From 66-474 sp963771735 (GTDB taxonomy: Bacteria; Pseudomonadota; Gammaproteobacteria; Xanthomonadales; Rhodanobacteraceae), in NCBI GenBank assembly GCA_963771735.1, contig CAVYUN010000002.1, positions 434,001 to 498,000 on the forward strand: a stretch of DNA of 64,000 nt. Reading direction: 5' to 3'. Of the stretch, positions 17,574-25,986 are shown piece after piece. Position numbers and translations under genes: made by a program. Below the pieces are notes generated by a model. The model worked only from the letters and a program-made list of their open reading frames with translations, was not told the origin of the DNA and made no database searches. Numbering within the stretch: the first letter of the stretch is position 1; every line of letters starts with the position of its first letter.

Positions 17574-17612
17574 GGATCACGCCTTCTCGAACAGGGCGCA
17601 GGAACGCACACC

Positions 17613-18443
17613 ATGACCGTACGCATCAACAAGAAGATCAAGGGCTACCAGGTCCTCGGCAACGAAGCCCGGGCCGCGCCGGAAACCGAAACCGCGCAGA
17701 CCGAAGCGCCCGTCGAGAACGAGTTCAAGGTCATCCAGATGCACGAGAAGCTCGAGCGTCCGGGGACCCTGATCGGCGCCACCTACAAGATCAAGTCGCC
17801 GCTGTTCGAGCACGCCCTGTACGTCACCATCAACGACATCGTGCTCAACGAAGGCACCGAATTCGAGATGCGCCGCCCCTTCGAGATCTTCATCAACTCG
17901 AAGAACATGGACCACTTCCAGTGGATCGTGGCGCTCACCCGCATCATGTCCGCCGTGTTCCGCAAGGGCGGCGACGTCACCTTCCTGGTCGAGGAACTGA
18001 AAGCCGTGTTCGACCCGCGCGGCGGCTACTTCAAGGCCGGCGGCGTGTACATGCCCTCGATCGTGGCCGAGCTCGGCAACATCATCGAGCAGCACCTCAA
18101 GATGATCGGCCTGATCAAGGACACCGAACTGTCCGACGCGCAGCGCAAGCTGATCGCCGAGAAGCGCGCCGCCTACGAGCGCAAGAGCGCAAAAAAAAAA
18201 CCTGAAATAAGCACCGCCGGTGAAATGGGCGGCGCGATGGTCGAACCCGGCGCCGTCGAACTTGACGCCGACCCGTCCGCGGCTTCGTCCCGGCGCACGC
18301 CGGAACCCGGCGACTCCGATACCGACACCGCCGGCAGCTTCCCGCCCGGCGCGATGATGTGCGGCAAGTGCAATACCCAAGCGCTGGTGTTGCTCGACGG
18401 CTGCCAGACCTGCCTCAACTGCGGCTATTCGAAGTGCGGGTGA
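17613..18443 (+). CDS. Class II ribonucleotide reductase, C-terminal part (NrdJb)
   Basis: A 276-residue protein matching the C-terminal part of class II RNR (TSCPD-type domain: ATYKIKSPLFEHALYVTINDI, EIFINSKNMDHFQW) followed by a Pro/Asp-rich linker and a terminal Cys module (MCGKCN ... CQTCLNCGYSKCG) that in this enzyme class binds zinc and passes electrons from thioredoxin to the active site. It completes the enzyme encoded at 14657. A run of ten A (18191-18200) lies at the border between core and linker; loss or gain of one A leads to a stop within five codons, so slippage would give a product without the Cys module. Start ATG 17613 has a weak AGGAAC upstream. Confidence 0.85.
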   Translation: MTVRINKKIKGYQVLGNEARAAPETETAQTEAPVENEFKVIQMHEKLERPGTLIGATYKIKSPLFEHALYVTINDIVLNEGTEFEMRRPFEIFINSKNMDHFQWIVALTRIMSAVFRKGGDVTFLVEELKAVFDPRGGYFKAGGVYMPSIVAELGNIIEQHLKMIGLIKDTELSDAQRKLIAEKRAAYERKSAKKKPEISTAGEMGGAMVEPGAVELDADPSAASSRRTPEPGDSDTDTAGSFPPGAMMCGKCNTQALVLLDGCQTCLNCGYSKCG

Positions 18444-18473
18444 CGCATCGGGCTTTTTGACTCGGGGGGAGTC

Positions 18474-19064
18474 ATGGAAATCGCGGCACCAAATATTGTG
18501 GGTGCAGCGCTGTTGACCCAACTCATGCTAGTAATCGTCTTAGCCATAGCGCTGGCTATGCTGGCACGCCCCTTCGCGTCTCGTGGAAGATTCAGAGAAG
18601 GCGAGTCCTTCCAAACCTCCTTTGGTGCTTGGGTACTAATCTTCCTACTACTCGTTACATTTGCCCCACTACTTTTTTCAGACGCCTTTGCACAACTCTG
18701 GGGGCCGGTGTTTGGAAGCAAAGCACCAGGAGGCTTGGCGTGGACGTCCGCGCTCACGCTGGTGTTTCTATGCGATCTGGGCGTCTCCGGTGTGCTTATC
18801 TTCCTTACCGGAGGAAGCGCCGTTAGCCCGTTTCAATCAATGCTATTTCTCTTTCCTCCGCTTGCCATCTTCCTGCGTCAACCGATCAGCCAGATCATCC
18901 TATATGGCGTTGCGGCCGCGTCGATATATGCGTTTTTGCTCTTCTTCGAAACCACGAATTACCGTGATAGACGGATTGTGCGAAATAAGATAGCGACGAC
19001 CTTTGTTGCAACGTCGTGCTTAGCGATCGCATTACTCATTGGCATCATCACACGACCTGCATAA
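18474..19064 (+). CDS. Unknown multi-spanning membrane protein, low GC
   Basis: A 196-residue protein with about five hydrophobic segments (LMLVIVLAIALAML, WVLIFLLLVTFAPLL, ALTLVFLCDLGVSGVLIFL, SMLFLFPPLAIFL, FVATSCLAIALLIGII). No family was recognised. GGGGGAG lies just before the ATG. Its base and codon use is clearly more AT-rich than its neighbours (many ATA, CTA, TTA and AAA codons), which suggests recent acquisition. It is in line with nrdJb (30 bp gap) and ahead of thioredoxin, but a functional link is not evident. Confidence 0.6.
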   Translation: MEIAAPNIVGAALLTQLMLVIVLAIALAMLARPFASRGRFREGESFQTSFGAWVLIFLLLVTFAPLLFSDAFAQLWGPVFGSKAPGGLAWTSALTLVFLCDLGVSGVLIFLTGGSAVSPFQSMLFLFPPLAIFLRQPISQIILYGVAAASIYAFLLFFETTNYRDRRIVRNKIATTFVATSCLAIALLIGIITRPA

Positions 19065-19184
19065 AGCGTTTGACTCGGATGCAATGACATGGAATCCGGC
19101 GTAATTGCATTCCAGGTATTTGCCGAGACGTACCTAACAGGTACCCGCCTGCTCTCATCTACAGCGCTTCCCAAGAGAACACCG

Positions 19185-19511
19185 ATGAGCAATTTCACTC
19201 AGGACGCCACCGACACCTCCTTCGACACCGAAGTCCGCGCCTGCGACACGCCGGTGCTGGTCGATTTCTGGGCCACGTGGTGCGCGCCGTGCAAGGCGAT
19301 GGCGCCGATGCTGGACGAGCTGGCCGGCGAATACGCCGGGCGCGTCAAGGTCGTGAAGGTGGAGATGGACGCCAATCCGAAGACCGCGCTGGCATGCCAC
19401 GTGCGCTCGGCGCCCACCCTGCTGCTGTTCAAGGACGGCGCGGTGCAGGCCACCCAGGTCGGGCTGGTCTCGAAGACGCAATTGCGCGGCATGCTGGATG
19501 GCGCGCTCTAG
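19185..19511 (+). CDS. trxA: Thioredoxin
   Basis: Cytoplasmic dithiol reductant of 108 residues. The active site reads WCAPCK (Ala replaces Gly of the E. coli WCGPC), and the cis-proline loop SAPTLLLFKDG is present. The fold pattern (PVLVDFWATWC, VDVDANP-like EMDANPKTA) and length are typical. Start ATG 19185 gives a normal thioredoxin N terminus; the open frame upstream has no family similarity. Its place soon after the RNR genes fits a role as electron donor to the RNR Cys module, but thioredoxin has many partners. Confidence 0.93.
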   Translation: MSNFTQDATDTSFDTEVRACDTPVLVDFWATWCAPCKAMAPMLDELAGEYAGRVKVVKVEMDANPKTALACHVRSAPTLLLFKDGAVQATQVGLVSKTQLRGMLDGAL

Positions 19512-19533
19512 TCTCCGGCTTGCGGGAAGCGAC

Positions 19534-19731
19534 ATGACCATCCTCGACAACCGCCGCACCGAACTCGACACCCGCATCGAGTGGCTGCAACGGGAAATCG
19601 ACGCCCTGAAGGCAAAGCTGCAGCGCGAGATCGACGCCTTGCAGGCGAAGCTGGAACGCGTGCAGGCCGAACGCCGCGAGCTGGATGACTACGTGCCGGC
19701 GGTCGATCCGGAAACGGGCGAGGTGCGTTGA
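19534..19731 (+). CDS. Small coiled-coil protein of unknown function
   Basis: A 65-residue highly charged protein. Its middle is a heptad-repeat coiled coil with an internal duplication (LQREIDALKAKLQREIDALQAKLE split over two near-identical 10-residue units), followed by a Pro-containing acidic tail (VPAVDPETGEVR). GCGGGAAG precedes ATG 19534 and the gene begins 22 bp after trxA, so the two are probably co-transcribed. No known domain. Confidence 0.55.
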   Translation: MTILDNRRTELDTRIEWLQREIDALKAKLQREIDALQAKLERVQAERRELDDYVPAVDPETGEVR

Positions 19732-19802
19732 ACGCAGGCGTCAAGCGCGAGCGCTCTCGAATGCCTCGCTCCACGCAGCCACACGAATCCTTGCCGATTG
19801 TT

Positions 19803-19830
19803 CTGGATCCCGGCCTGCGCCGGGATGACG
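19803..19830. repeat. Dispersed repeat family B palindrome, copy 1
   Basis: CTGGATCCCGGCCTGCGCCGGGATGACG forms a hairpin (ATCCCGGC with GCCGGGAT). The same string, often inverted or with small changes, occurs at 38911, 45719, 59531, 59568 and 59823. Confidence 0.65.
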
Positions 19831-19955
19831 AAAGCTCGCGCGGATCACGGCGGTGCGCCGGGACGGCGAGGTCCGGTGGATCTTGGCGTGATCACAAATC
19901 CGGCCGCCCATGATCGCGTATCCTGCACGCCAATCCTTTTTCCACGCCGCGCGCC

Positions 19956-20531
19956 ATGGACGCCTTCAGCTATCTCTCGGTACTGATCTCGATCATCCTG
20001 GGCCTCGCGGTCACGCAGGTGTTGCAGGGTTTTCGCGGACTGATGCTGGCGCGCTCGCGGGTGCGCGGCTACTGGCCGGCGCTGGTGTGGGCGGTGCTGG
20101 TGCTGGTGATTGCGACGCAGGAATGGTGGTCGATGTACGGCTTGCGCGTACGCTCGCTATCCCACTGGACCTTCCCCGACTTCGGTTTCGTATTGCTGCA
20201 GACGGTGCCGGTGTACCTGCTGGCCGGTCTGATCCTGCCCGATTTCGATGGCTCGGCAAACCTCGACCTGCGCGAGCATTACTACGCGCATCATCGCTGG
20301 TTTTTCTCGCTGATCGTGCTGCTTGTCGTGATCGGCTTTCTCAGGGCATGGGTTTTCGTCGGCACCTGGTCGGGGCCCCTGGATTTCGGGTTCCAGGTGT
20401 TCTTCGCGACCGGCGCGGCGATCGGTGCGTGGACCGCGCGTGAGTGGTACCACAAACTCTTGGCGCCGGCAGCGGCGATCGCACTCGCTGCCTACATCCT
20501 CTTGCTGTACACCCACTTGAACTTGAGCTGA
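19956..20531 (+). CDS. Unknown membrane protein
   Basis: A 191-residue protein with five or six hydrophobic segments: SVLISIILGLAVTQVLQGF at the N terminus, WAVLVLVIATQ, FVLLQTVPVYLLAGLIL, LIVLLVVIGFLRAWVFV, FFATGAAIGAW, and AAAIALAAYILLLY. A short charged loop, DLREHYYAHHRWFF, lies mid-protein. No family could be named. It stands alone between a repeat and a convergent gene, with normal high GC. Confidence 0.7.
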   Translation: MDAFSYLSVLISIILGLAVTQVLQGFRGLMLARSRVRGYWPALVWAVLVLVIATQEWWSMYGLRVRSLSHWTFPDFGFVLLQTVPVYLLAGLILPDFDGSANLDLREHYYAHHRWFFSLIVLLVVIGFLRAWVFVGTWSGPLDFGFQVFFATGAAIGAWTAREWYHKLLAPAAAIALAAYILLLYTHLNLS

Positions 20532-20556
20532 TTCGCGGCGGTCTGCCTGCATGCCA

Positions 20557-21441
20557 TCAGGGTTTCGCGCGGTTGCCCTTCGGCCACCGCAAATCCGCCA
20601 CCACCGGGAAATGATCGGAAGGATAGATCTTGCCTTGGTGCGTGGTGACGGTGCGCACGTCGCGCACGCGGAAGCCACGCACCAGGATCCAGTCGATGCG
20701 CTCGGTCGGCTTGCCGGTGAAGGCGTGGAAGGTCTTGTCGGGTCCGCTGCGGCGCGGCGCGACCTGCCACGCGTCGTGCAGTGTCGCCGTGAGCATCGCA
20801 TGCACCTTGCTGTCCGGCGTGGTGTTGAAATCACCGGTCAGCACGAACGGTTCGTCGGCGGGCAGCTTGGCGATGCGCTTCAATATCACCGCCGCGCCGC
20901 GTTGGCGCGCGGCGACATCCTGGTCGCGATACGGCAGGTGGGTGTCGAACAGGACGAAGGTGCGGCCATCGCTCTTTCGCTGGAAGCGCGCCCAGGTCAC
21001 CATGCGCGGGAATGGCGTGCCCCAGCTGTCGCTGCCGGGCACGTCCGGCGTGTCGGACAGCCAGAAATTGCCGGATTGCAGCACGCGCAGCTTGTCGGTG
21101 CGGTAGAACACGCCCATGTGCTCGTCGCCGTCGCCCTTGCGGCCCATGCCGAACCACTTGTAGCCCGGCAATTTCGCGACGACGTAGTCGCCCTGCTCCG
21201 TGTACAGCTCCTGGGTGCCGAACACGTCCGGATGCTGCTCGCGAATCGTCTTCACGAACAAGTCGCGGCGCGCTTGCCAGCGCTCGGGACCATCATTGGG
21301 CGCCGGATAGCGCACGTTGAAGGTCATCACGCGCAGTGGTTCGGCCGCGTGCGACGCCGGGGCGATCCATGCCAGCGCGACCACGCAGAAAGCAAGCGTC
21401 AGCGAATGCAGCCGGCCGGCGCGGTGGCGCATGGGCCTCAT
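20557..21441 (-). CDS. Secreted endonuclease/exonuclease/phosphatase family protein
   Basis: A 294-residue exported hydrolase of the DNase I-like superfamily. A signal peptide (LTLAFCVVALAWIAPASHA) is followed by the fold motifs MTFNVRYPAPNDG, FGTQELYTEQ (metal-binding Glu), FDTHLPY, VLTGDFNTTPDS and YPSDHFPVVADL (catalytic Asp/His). Relatives act on phosphodiesters or sphingolipid-type substrates; the real substrate is unknown. Its ATG overlaps the stop codon of the GH92 gene (ATGA), so the two are translationally coupled and may work on the same extracellular polymer. Confidence 0.88.
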   Translation of the reverse strand: MRPMRHRAGRLHSLTLAFCVVALAWIAPASHAAEPLRVMTFNVRYPAPNDGPERWQARRDLFVKTIREQHPDVFGTQELYTEQGDYVVAKLPGYKWFGMGRKGDGDEHMGVFYRTDKLRVLQSGNFWLSDTPDVPGSDSWGTPFPRMVTWARFQRKSDGRTFVLFDTHLPYRDQDVAARQRGAAVILKRIAKLPADEPFVLTGDFNTTPDSKVHAMLTATLHDAWQVAPRRSGPDKTFHAFTGKPTERIDWILVRGFRVRDVRTVTTHQGKIYPSDHFPVVADLRWPKGNRAKP

Positions 21442-23807
21442 CCGTGCTGCGCCGGAGCCGCGGCATAGGACGGCGGCCGATCCTGTCTGGCCGCGCCCCA
21501 CGATTTGTCCGGCGTGTCCTGCATGCGGAAGTCGAGCCTGGTGGTCCTGGCGGCGTGCGGATCGGTCCACAGCGACGACGAGAACCAGGCCTTGCTCCAC
21601 GGCTTGCCATCGATGTTCAAGCCCGCGACGTAGCTTTTGGTCGAGGCGCCCGGCGCGGCAATCTCGACGTCATGGCCGTTGCCGAGGTGCAGCGTCGCGT
21701 GCGGGAACACCGGCGCGCCCAGCACCAGCACCGGCGCGCCCGGGGTTTCCGGATACACGCCGAGGTAGGCCCACACCAGCCACGAACTCATGGCGCCGAG
21801 GTCGTCGTTGCCGGGTTCGCCGCCGGGCGAATTCGAGTACACCTCGCTGATCAGGCGGTGCACGATGGCCTGCGTCTTCCACGGCGCACCCGCGTAGTCG
21901 TAGGCCCACGGCATGGTCAGCGCCGGCTCGTTGCCGGCCCAGTAGTAGGGCTTGTCGGGGCCGACGTTGAGCTGCCCGAACAGCGTGTCGAGGCGTTTCA
22001 CCGCAATCTTGTCGCCGCCCATCGCGTCAATCAGGCCGGCGAAATCCTGCGGCACCATCCACGTGTACTGGATGGTGTTGCCTTCCTCGAAACCGCGCTG
22101 GCCATAGGCGTTCGGATGGACGTCGAAGCCCGCGCCGGCCGGATACTTCCCATCCACGTCGCGCGGTTCGGAGTAACCCTTGAAGCCGCGGAAGGCGGCT
22201 TGCATGTCGAATGTGCCGCGCCAGCGCCCCGATTGCTTGAGGAATTTCTGGTAGGTGGCCTGGTCGCCCAGCGCCTGCGCGAAACCGGCGATCGCGTAAT
22301 CGGCCACCGCGTATTCCAGCGTTTCCGACGCATTGCCCGGCACGTAGCCGAGGCGGTCGTAGGCGTGCAGGTTCGGGCGTTCGGCGAAGGTGCCCGACCA
22401 GGCATCGGGTTCCGGCGTCTGGGTGGCGCCCTTGACCATCGCCGCGAGCGCGGCCTTGGTATCGAAGTCGCGCGCGCCGAAGGTCCAGGCCTCGGCGATC
22501 ACCGGGTCGGCGGCATCGCCGTTCATCACGCCGGTGTAGTCGTTGTCGTAGGCCCACTTCGGCAGCCAGCCGCCCTGCTTCTGGTCGTTCAAGAGCGAAC
22601 GCATCATGTCGCTGGTGCGCCGCGGATCGAGCAGCGCCAGCAGCGGCGTCTCGGATCGATAGATATCCCAGCCCGAGAAATTGCTGTACTGCGCGGACTG
22701 TCCGGCGTGCACCTGGTGCAGCTTGCGGTCGAAGCCGATATAGGCGCCGTTGACGTCGGAGAACAGGTTCGGGTGCAGCAGCGAATGGTACAGCGCGGTG
22801 TAGAACTGCACCTGCTGGTCATGGCTGCCGCCACTTACCGTGATGCGCGAAAGCTCGCGGTTCCAGTCTTGCTTCGCCGCGGTTTCCACGGCCTTCAGAT
22901 CCCAGCCCGGATCTTCCTTGTCGAGATTCTGCCTGGCGTCGGCGGTGCTGACGTACGAGATCGCCACCTTGAGTTTCACGTCGCGTTGCCTGCGTGCATC
23001 GAACGACACCCACGCGCCGGTATCGGCGCCTTCGCTGCCGCGCGAGCCGGACTGCACGTCGCCGCCCTGCCAGGTACCGAAACCATCGAACGGGTGGTCG
23101 AATGCGGCCACGAAATACAGCGTGCTGCCGCTGGCGGTGCCGCAGAAATGTCCGGCGGTCACGCTGCCGACCACTTCATCGTTGCCGACGATGCGCACGC
23201 TCGACGCGGGACTGCCGGCCTGTGCGTCGGCGACCTTGAACACGAAATTCGCCTGCGCCGTGGCCGGGAACCGGAAATTGCCGAGGCCGCTGCGCGGCGT
23301 CGCGGTCAGTTCGACATCGATTGCCTTCAGCGTGCCCGGCGCCAGCATCACCGTGTAGCGGCCGGGGCTGGCGCTTTCGTGGCCGTGATCGAACAATTGC
23401 GAGGCCTTGCCGGGCGTCGCGCCGATCGCGCCGGTGGTTGGCAGGACCGGCACCTCGCCGCCCGCCGAGCATCCCGGACCCGACACGTGGGTGAGGCTGA
23501 AGCCGTCGGTTGCACGGTCCTTGTAGGCGTAGTCGCCGCCCTCGGGGCGCGATGGCGTGGTCGGACTCCAGCTCAACATGCCAAACGGCGTGTCCGCGCC
23601 GGGAAAAGTATCCACGTCGCCGGTGACCGCGCCGCCGTTGCCGGTGCCGATGAAGGGATTCACCAGCGCGGCCGGATCGCCGGCCGGCGACGGCGATTGT
23701 GCGATGGCGGCCAGCGGCAGCGTGATGCCCAGCAGCGCGGCGATGATGGTGCCCGGCAGGACCCGCGCTGCGGGCGCGGCGCAGGAAGGCGTGCGTGTGT
23801 CGATCAT
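21438..23807 (-). CDS. GH92 family glycoside hydrolase (alpha-mannosidase)
   Basis: Calcium-dependent exo-acting alpha-mannosidase of family GH92, probably periplasmic or secreted, releasing mannose from glycans. 789 residues: signal peptide (PGTIIAALLGITLPLAAIAQ), N-terminal beta-sandwich beginning LVNPFIGTGNGGAVTGDV with DTFPGADTPFGM and SGPGCSAGGEVP, and a helical catalytic domain with WDIYRSETPLLALLDP, KQGGWLPKWAYDNDYTGVM and GGEPGNDDLGAMSSWLVWAYLG, all family signatures. ATG 23807 precedes the signal peptide, although its ribosome site is weak. It is alone in the window as a sugar enzyme except for the coupled EEP gene. Confidence 0.94.
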   Translation of the reverse strand: MIDTRTPSCAAPAARVLPGTIIAALLGITLPLAAIAQSPSPAGDPAALVNPFIGTGNGGAVTGDVDTFPGADTPFGMLSWSPTTPSRPEGGDYAYKDRATDGFSLTHVSGPGCSAGGEVPVLPTTGAIGATPGKASQLFDHGHESASPGRYTVMLAPGTLKAIDVELTATPRSGLGNFRFPATAQANFVFKVADAQAGSPASSVRIVGNDEVVGSVTAGHFCGTASGSTLYFVAAFDHPFDGFGTWQGGDVQSGSRGSEGADTGAWVSFDARRQRDVKLKVAISYVSTADARQNLDKEDPGWDLKAVETAAKQDWNRELSRITVSGGSHDQQVQFYTALYHSLLHPNLFSDVNGAYIGFDRKLHQVHAGQSAQYSNFSGWDIYRSETPLLALLDPRRTSDMMRSLLNDQKQGGWLPKWAYDNDYTGVMNGDAADPVIAEAWTFGARDFDTKAALAAMVKGATQTPEPDAWSGTFAERPNLHAYDRLGYVPGNASETLEYAVADYAIAGFAQALGDQATYQKFLKQSGRWRGTFDMQAAFRGFKGYSEPRDVDGKYPAGAGFDVHPNAYGQRGFEEGNTIQYTWMVPQDFAGLIDAMGGDKIAVKRLDTLFGQLNVGPDKPYYWAGNEPALTMPWAYDYAGAPWKTQAIVHRLISEVYSNSPGGEPGNDDLGAMSSWLVWAYLGVYPETPGAPVLVLGAPVFPHATLHLGNGHDVEIAAPGASTKSYVAGLNIDGKPWSKAWFSSSLWTDPHAARTTRLDFRMQDTPDKSWGAARQDRPPSYAAAPAQHG

Positions 23808-23940
23808 GGTGTGCGAACCCGTTCGGCCTGAGGAAATGGGCGCGGGTTCGACTTTCACGCCGAGCGGGCGTCCAACCTTGCGATGGTAGCGCGCGGGCGC
23901 ACGTCGGTGCCATGCGACCAATGGCACGGGCGCGGCGACC

Positions 23941-24981
23941 TCACAAACTTCCGATCACGTATTGCACCAGCAGGCTGCTGACCGACACCGCCGCCCACAC
24001 GCCGAGGCCCAGCAGGATCGGACGATGGCCGGTGGCGGCCATCCGGCGCAGGTTGGCCGACAGGCCGATCGCGGTCAGCGCCACGATGATCATGAAGGTG
24101 GCCGCGAAGTGGATCACCGGCTGGATCGCGGACGGCACGAATCCGGCGGTGCGTACCGCCGAGGCCATCAGGAACCACAGGATGAACCACGGGAAGATCC
24201 GGCTCAGGCTGAAGTTCACCGGTTCGTCGGCGTGGCGGGCCGCACGCTTCGCACGCCAGGCCATCGCGAAAGCGAGAATGAGGCACACCGGGATGATCAG
24301 GGTGGCGCGGGTCAGCTTGACGATGGTCGCGAAGTCGCCGGCCGCGTGGCTGTAGCTGTAACCGGCGGCGACCACCGACGAAGTGTCGTTGATCGCGGTG
24401 CCCGCCCACAGGCCGAAGCCGAGGTCGGACAGGTGCAGCAGGTGGCCGAGCAACGGAAACAGCAGCACCGCCACCAGGTTGAACAGGAAGATGGTCGAGA
24501 TCGCGAACGCGGTGTCGTGGTCGTCCGGTCCGATGATCGGCGTCACCGCCGCGATCGCCGAGCCGCCGCAGATCGCGGTGCCCACGCCGATCAGCACCTG
24601 CAGCTTGCCGTGCACCTTCAGCATGCGGCCCAGCAACAGCGCGGTGACGAACGCCACCGTCATCGTCACCAGCGTCACCGACAGCGATTCCAGGCCGGTC
24701 TTCGCCACCTGGGTCAGGCTGAGCCCGAAACCGAGCGCGACGATCGACCATTGCAGCACCTGCTTGCCGCCGAAGCGGATGCCCGGCGCGAACGCCGGAC
24801 CGGGCGCGAGCAGGTTGCGCACCAGGATGCCCAGCACGATGCCGAACACCGGGCCGCCGATGAGCGGCAGCCTGCGTCCCAGCCACCATGCAACCAGCGC
24901 GAGGCCGACCGACAGCAGCAGGCCGGGCCACATGCCATCCGGGATGGCGCGTTCGGAAAGCGATTCGGAAGAGGCGTTCAT
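23941..24981 (-). CDS. YeiH-type putative sulfate/anion exporter
   Basis: Inner-membrane protein of 346 residues with about ten hydrophobic helices, of the UPF0324/YeiH family annotated as putative sulfate exporters. Diagnostic stretches are GGPVFGIVLGILVRN, LQWSIVALGFGLSLTQV, GVGTAICGGSAIAAVTPIIG and WAGTAINDTSSVVAAGYSYS. Start ATG 24981 lies at a sensible distance from the N-terminal helix. It is divergent from a LysR regulator, the same arrangement as yeiH/yeiE in enterobacteria, so LysR control is likely. Function in sulfur export is inferred from the family. Confidence 0.9.
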   Translation of the reverse strand: MNASSESLSERAIPDGMWPGLLLSVGLALVAWWLGRRLPLIGGPVFGIVLGILVRNLLAPGPAFAPGIRFGGKQVLQWSIVALGFGLSLTQVAKTGLESLSVTLVTMTVAFVTALLLGRMLKVHGKLQVLIGVGTAICGGSAIAAVTPIIGPDDHDTAFAISTIFLFNLVAVLLFPLLGHLLHLSDLGFGLWAGTAINDTSSVVAAGYSYSHAAGDFATIVKLTRATLIIPVCLILAFAMAWRAKRAARHADEPVNFSLSRIFPWFILWFLMASAVRTAGFVPSAIQPVIHFAATFMIIVALTAIGLSANLRRMAATGHRPILLGLGVWAAVSVSSLLVQYVIGSL

Positions 24982-25032
24982 GGTGCACGGCCGCGATGCG
25001 AAGGCCGGCATTGTCGATCTGTCGGTAAATCA

Positions 25033-25053
25033 ATAAAACTTCATATTGTTTAT
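25033..25053. promoter_or_regulatory. Candidate LysR operator
   Basis: ATAAA-N11-TTTAT, an inverted repeat with the T-N11-A geometry of LysR-type sites, lies in the 92-bp AT-rich gap between yeiH-like and lysR-like genes. It is centred about 31 bp before the LysR start, suitable for autoregulation and control of the divergent exporter. Confidence 0.5.
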
Positions 25054-25073
25054 TTCATGTATAAGTAACGCTG

Positions 25074-25961
25074 ATGATCAACATCAGTCCACGCCAGCTC
25101 CAGGTATTCGTGCAAGTCGCGCAGCTCGGCAGCGTGCGCGCCGCCGCGGAACGCCTGCACCTGACCCAGCCCGCCGCCAGCATGGCGCTGGCGGAAATGG
25201 AGCGGCAACTTGATGCGCGGGTGTTCGCGCGCGAGCGGGGCCGGCTGCGTCTGAACGCACGCGGACGCGAACTGCTGCCGTTGGCGCGGGAGCTGCTGGA
25301 ACGCTACGCCGAATTCGGCCGTCGCAGCCATGACGACACCGCGACGCTGAGCGGCGAGCTGCGCATCGGCGCCAGCAACACCATCGGCAATTACCGCGTC
25401 GGCGAACTGCTGGGACCGTTCGTGCGCCGGCATCCGCAGGTGTCGGTCGGTCTGCGCGTCGCCAACACCGAAGGGATCGTCACCGCGATGCTCGGCCACG
25501 ACCTCGATGCCGGCTGCGTCGAGGGCCACGTCACGCATCCGTTGCTGGAAACGCGGCCATGGCGCCGCGATGCGCTGGTGGTGTGTGCGCCGCCCGGCCA
25601 TCCGCTGGCGCGTCGCCGCCGCCTGCAGCCGACGCACTTCGCCGGCGCGCGCTGGGTGCTGCGCGAACCCGGCTCCGGCACGCGCACCCTGAGCGCGCAG
25701 GCGCTGTCCCTGCTGCCGCCCGGCGAGACCGTGCTGGAATTGCACCAGACCGAGGCGATCAAGCAGGCGGTGATCGCCGGCCTCGGCATCGCCTTCCTGC
25801 CCGAGGTCGCGGTCATCGACGCGGTGGCCGCCGGCCGCCTGCAGGTGTTGAAGACGCGATTCCTCGACCTGCGCCGTACGCTCTCGCTGGTGCTGCACCG
25901 CGACCGTTACCAAGGCGCACTGCTGGAAGCGTTCCTGGCCAGCCTGGCCGAGAAGCCGTAG
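25074..25961 (+). CDS. LysR family transcriptional regulator (YeiE/CysB-like)
   Basis: Cytoplasmic DNA-binding regulator of 295 residues. The N-terminal winged helix-turn-helix (ISPRQLQVFVQVAQLGSVRAA, HLTQPAASMALAEMERQLDA) is followed by a periplasmic-binding-type effector domain (GELRIGASNTIGNYRV, LREPGSGTRTL, IKQAVIAGLGIAFLPE). These features match the YeiE/CbbR-type LysR group. It is divergent from the YeiH-type exporter, its likely target. The effector could be a sulfur compound, by analogy with YeiE, which responds to sulfite. Confidence 0.9.
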   Translation: MINISPRQLQVFVQVAQLGSVRAAAERLHLTQPAASMALAEMERQLDARVFARERGRLRLNARGRELLPLARELLERYAEFGRRSHDDTATLSGELRIGASNTIGNYRVGELLGPFVRRHPQVSVGLRVANTEGIVTAMLGHDLDAGCVEGHVTHPLLETRPWRRDALVVCAPPGHPLARRRRLQPTHFAGARWVLREPGSGTRTLSAQALSLLPPGETVLELHQTEAIKQAVIAGLGIAFLPEVAVIDAVAAGRLQVLKTRFLDLRRTLSLVLHRDRYQGALLEAFLASLAEKP

Positions 25962-25986
25962 CCGCGCGTTTCCGGCAAGCGCGGTT

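Noticed and set aside
19534..19731. Short internal repeats of the coiled-coil gene as tandem DNA repeat
   Set aside because: Only two units, explained by heptad coding constraints.
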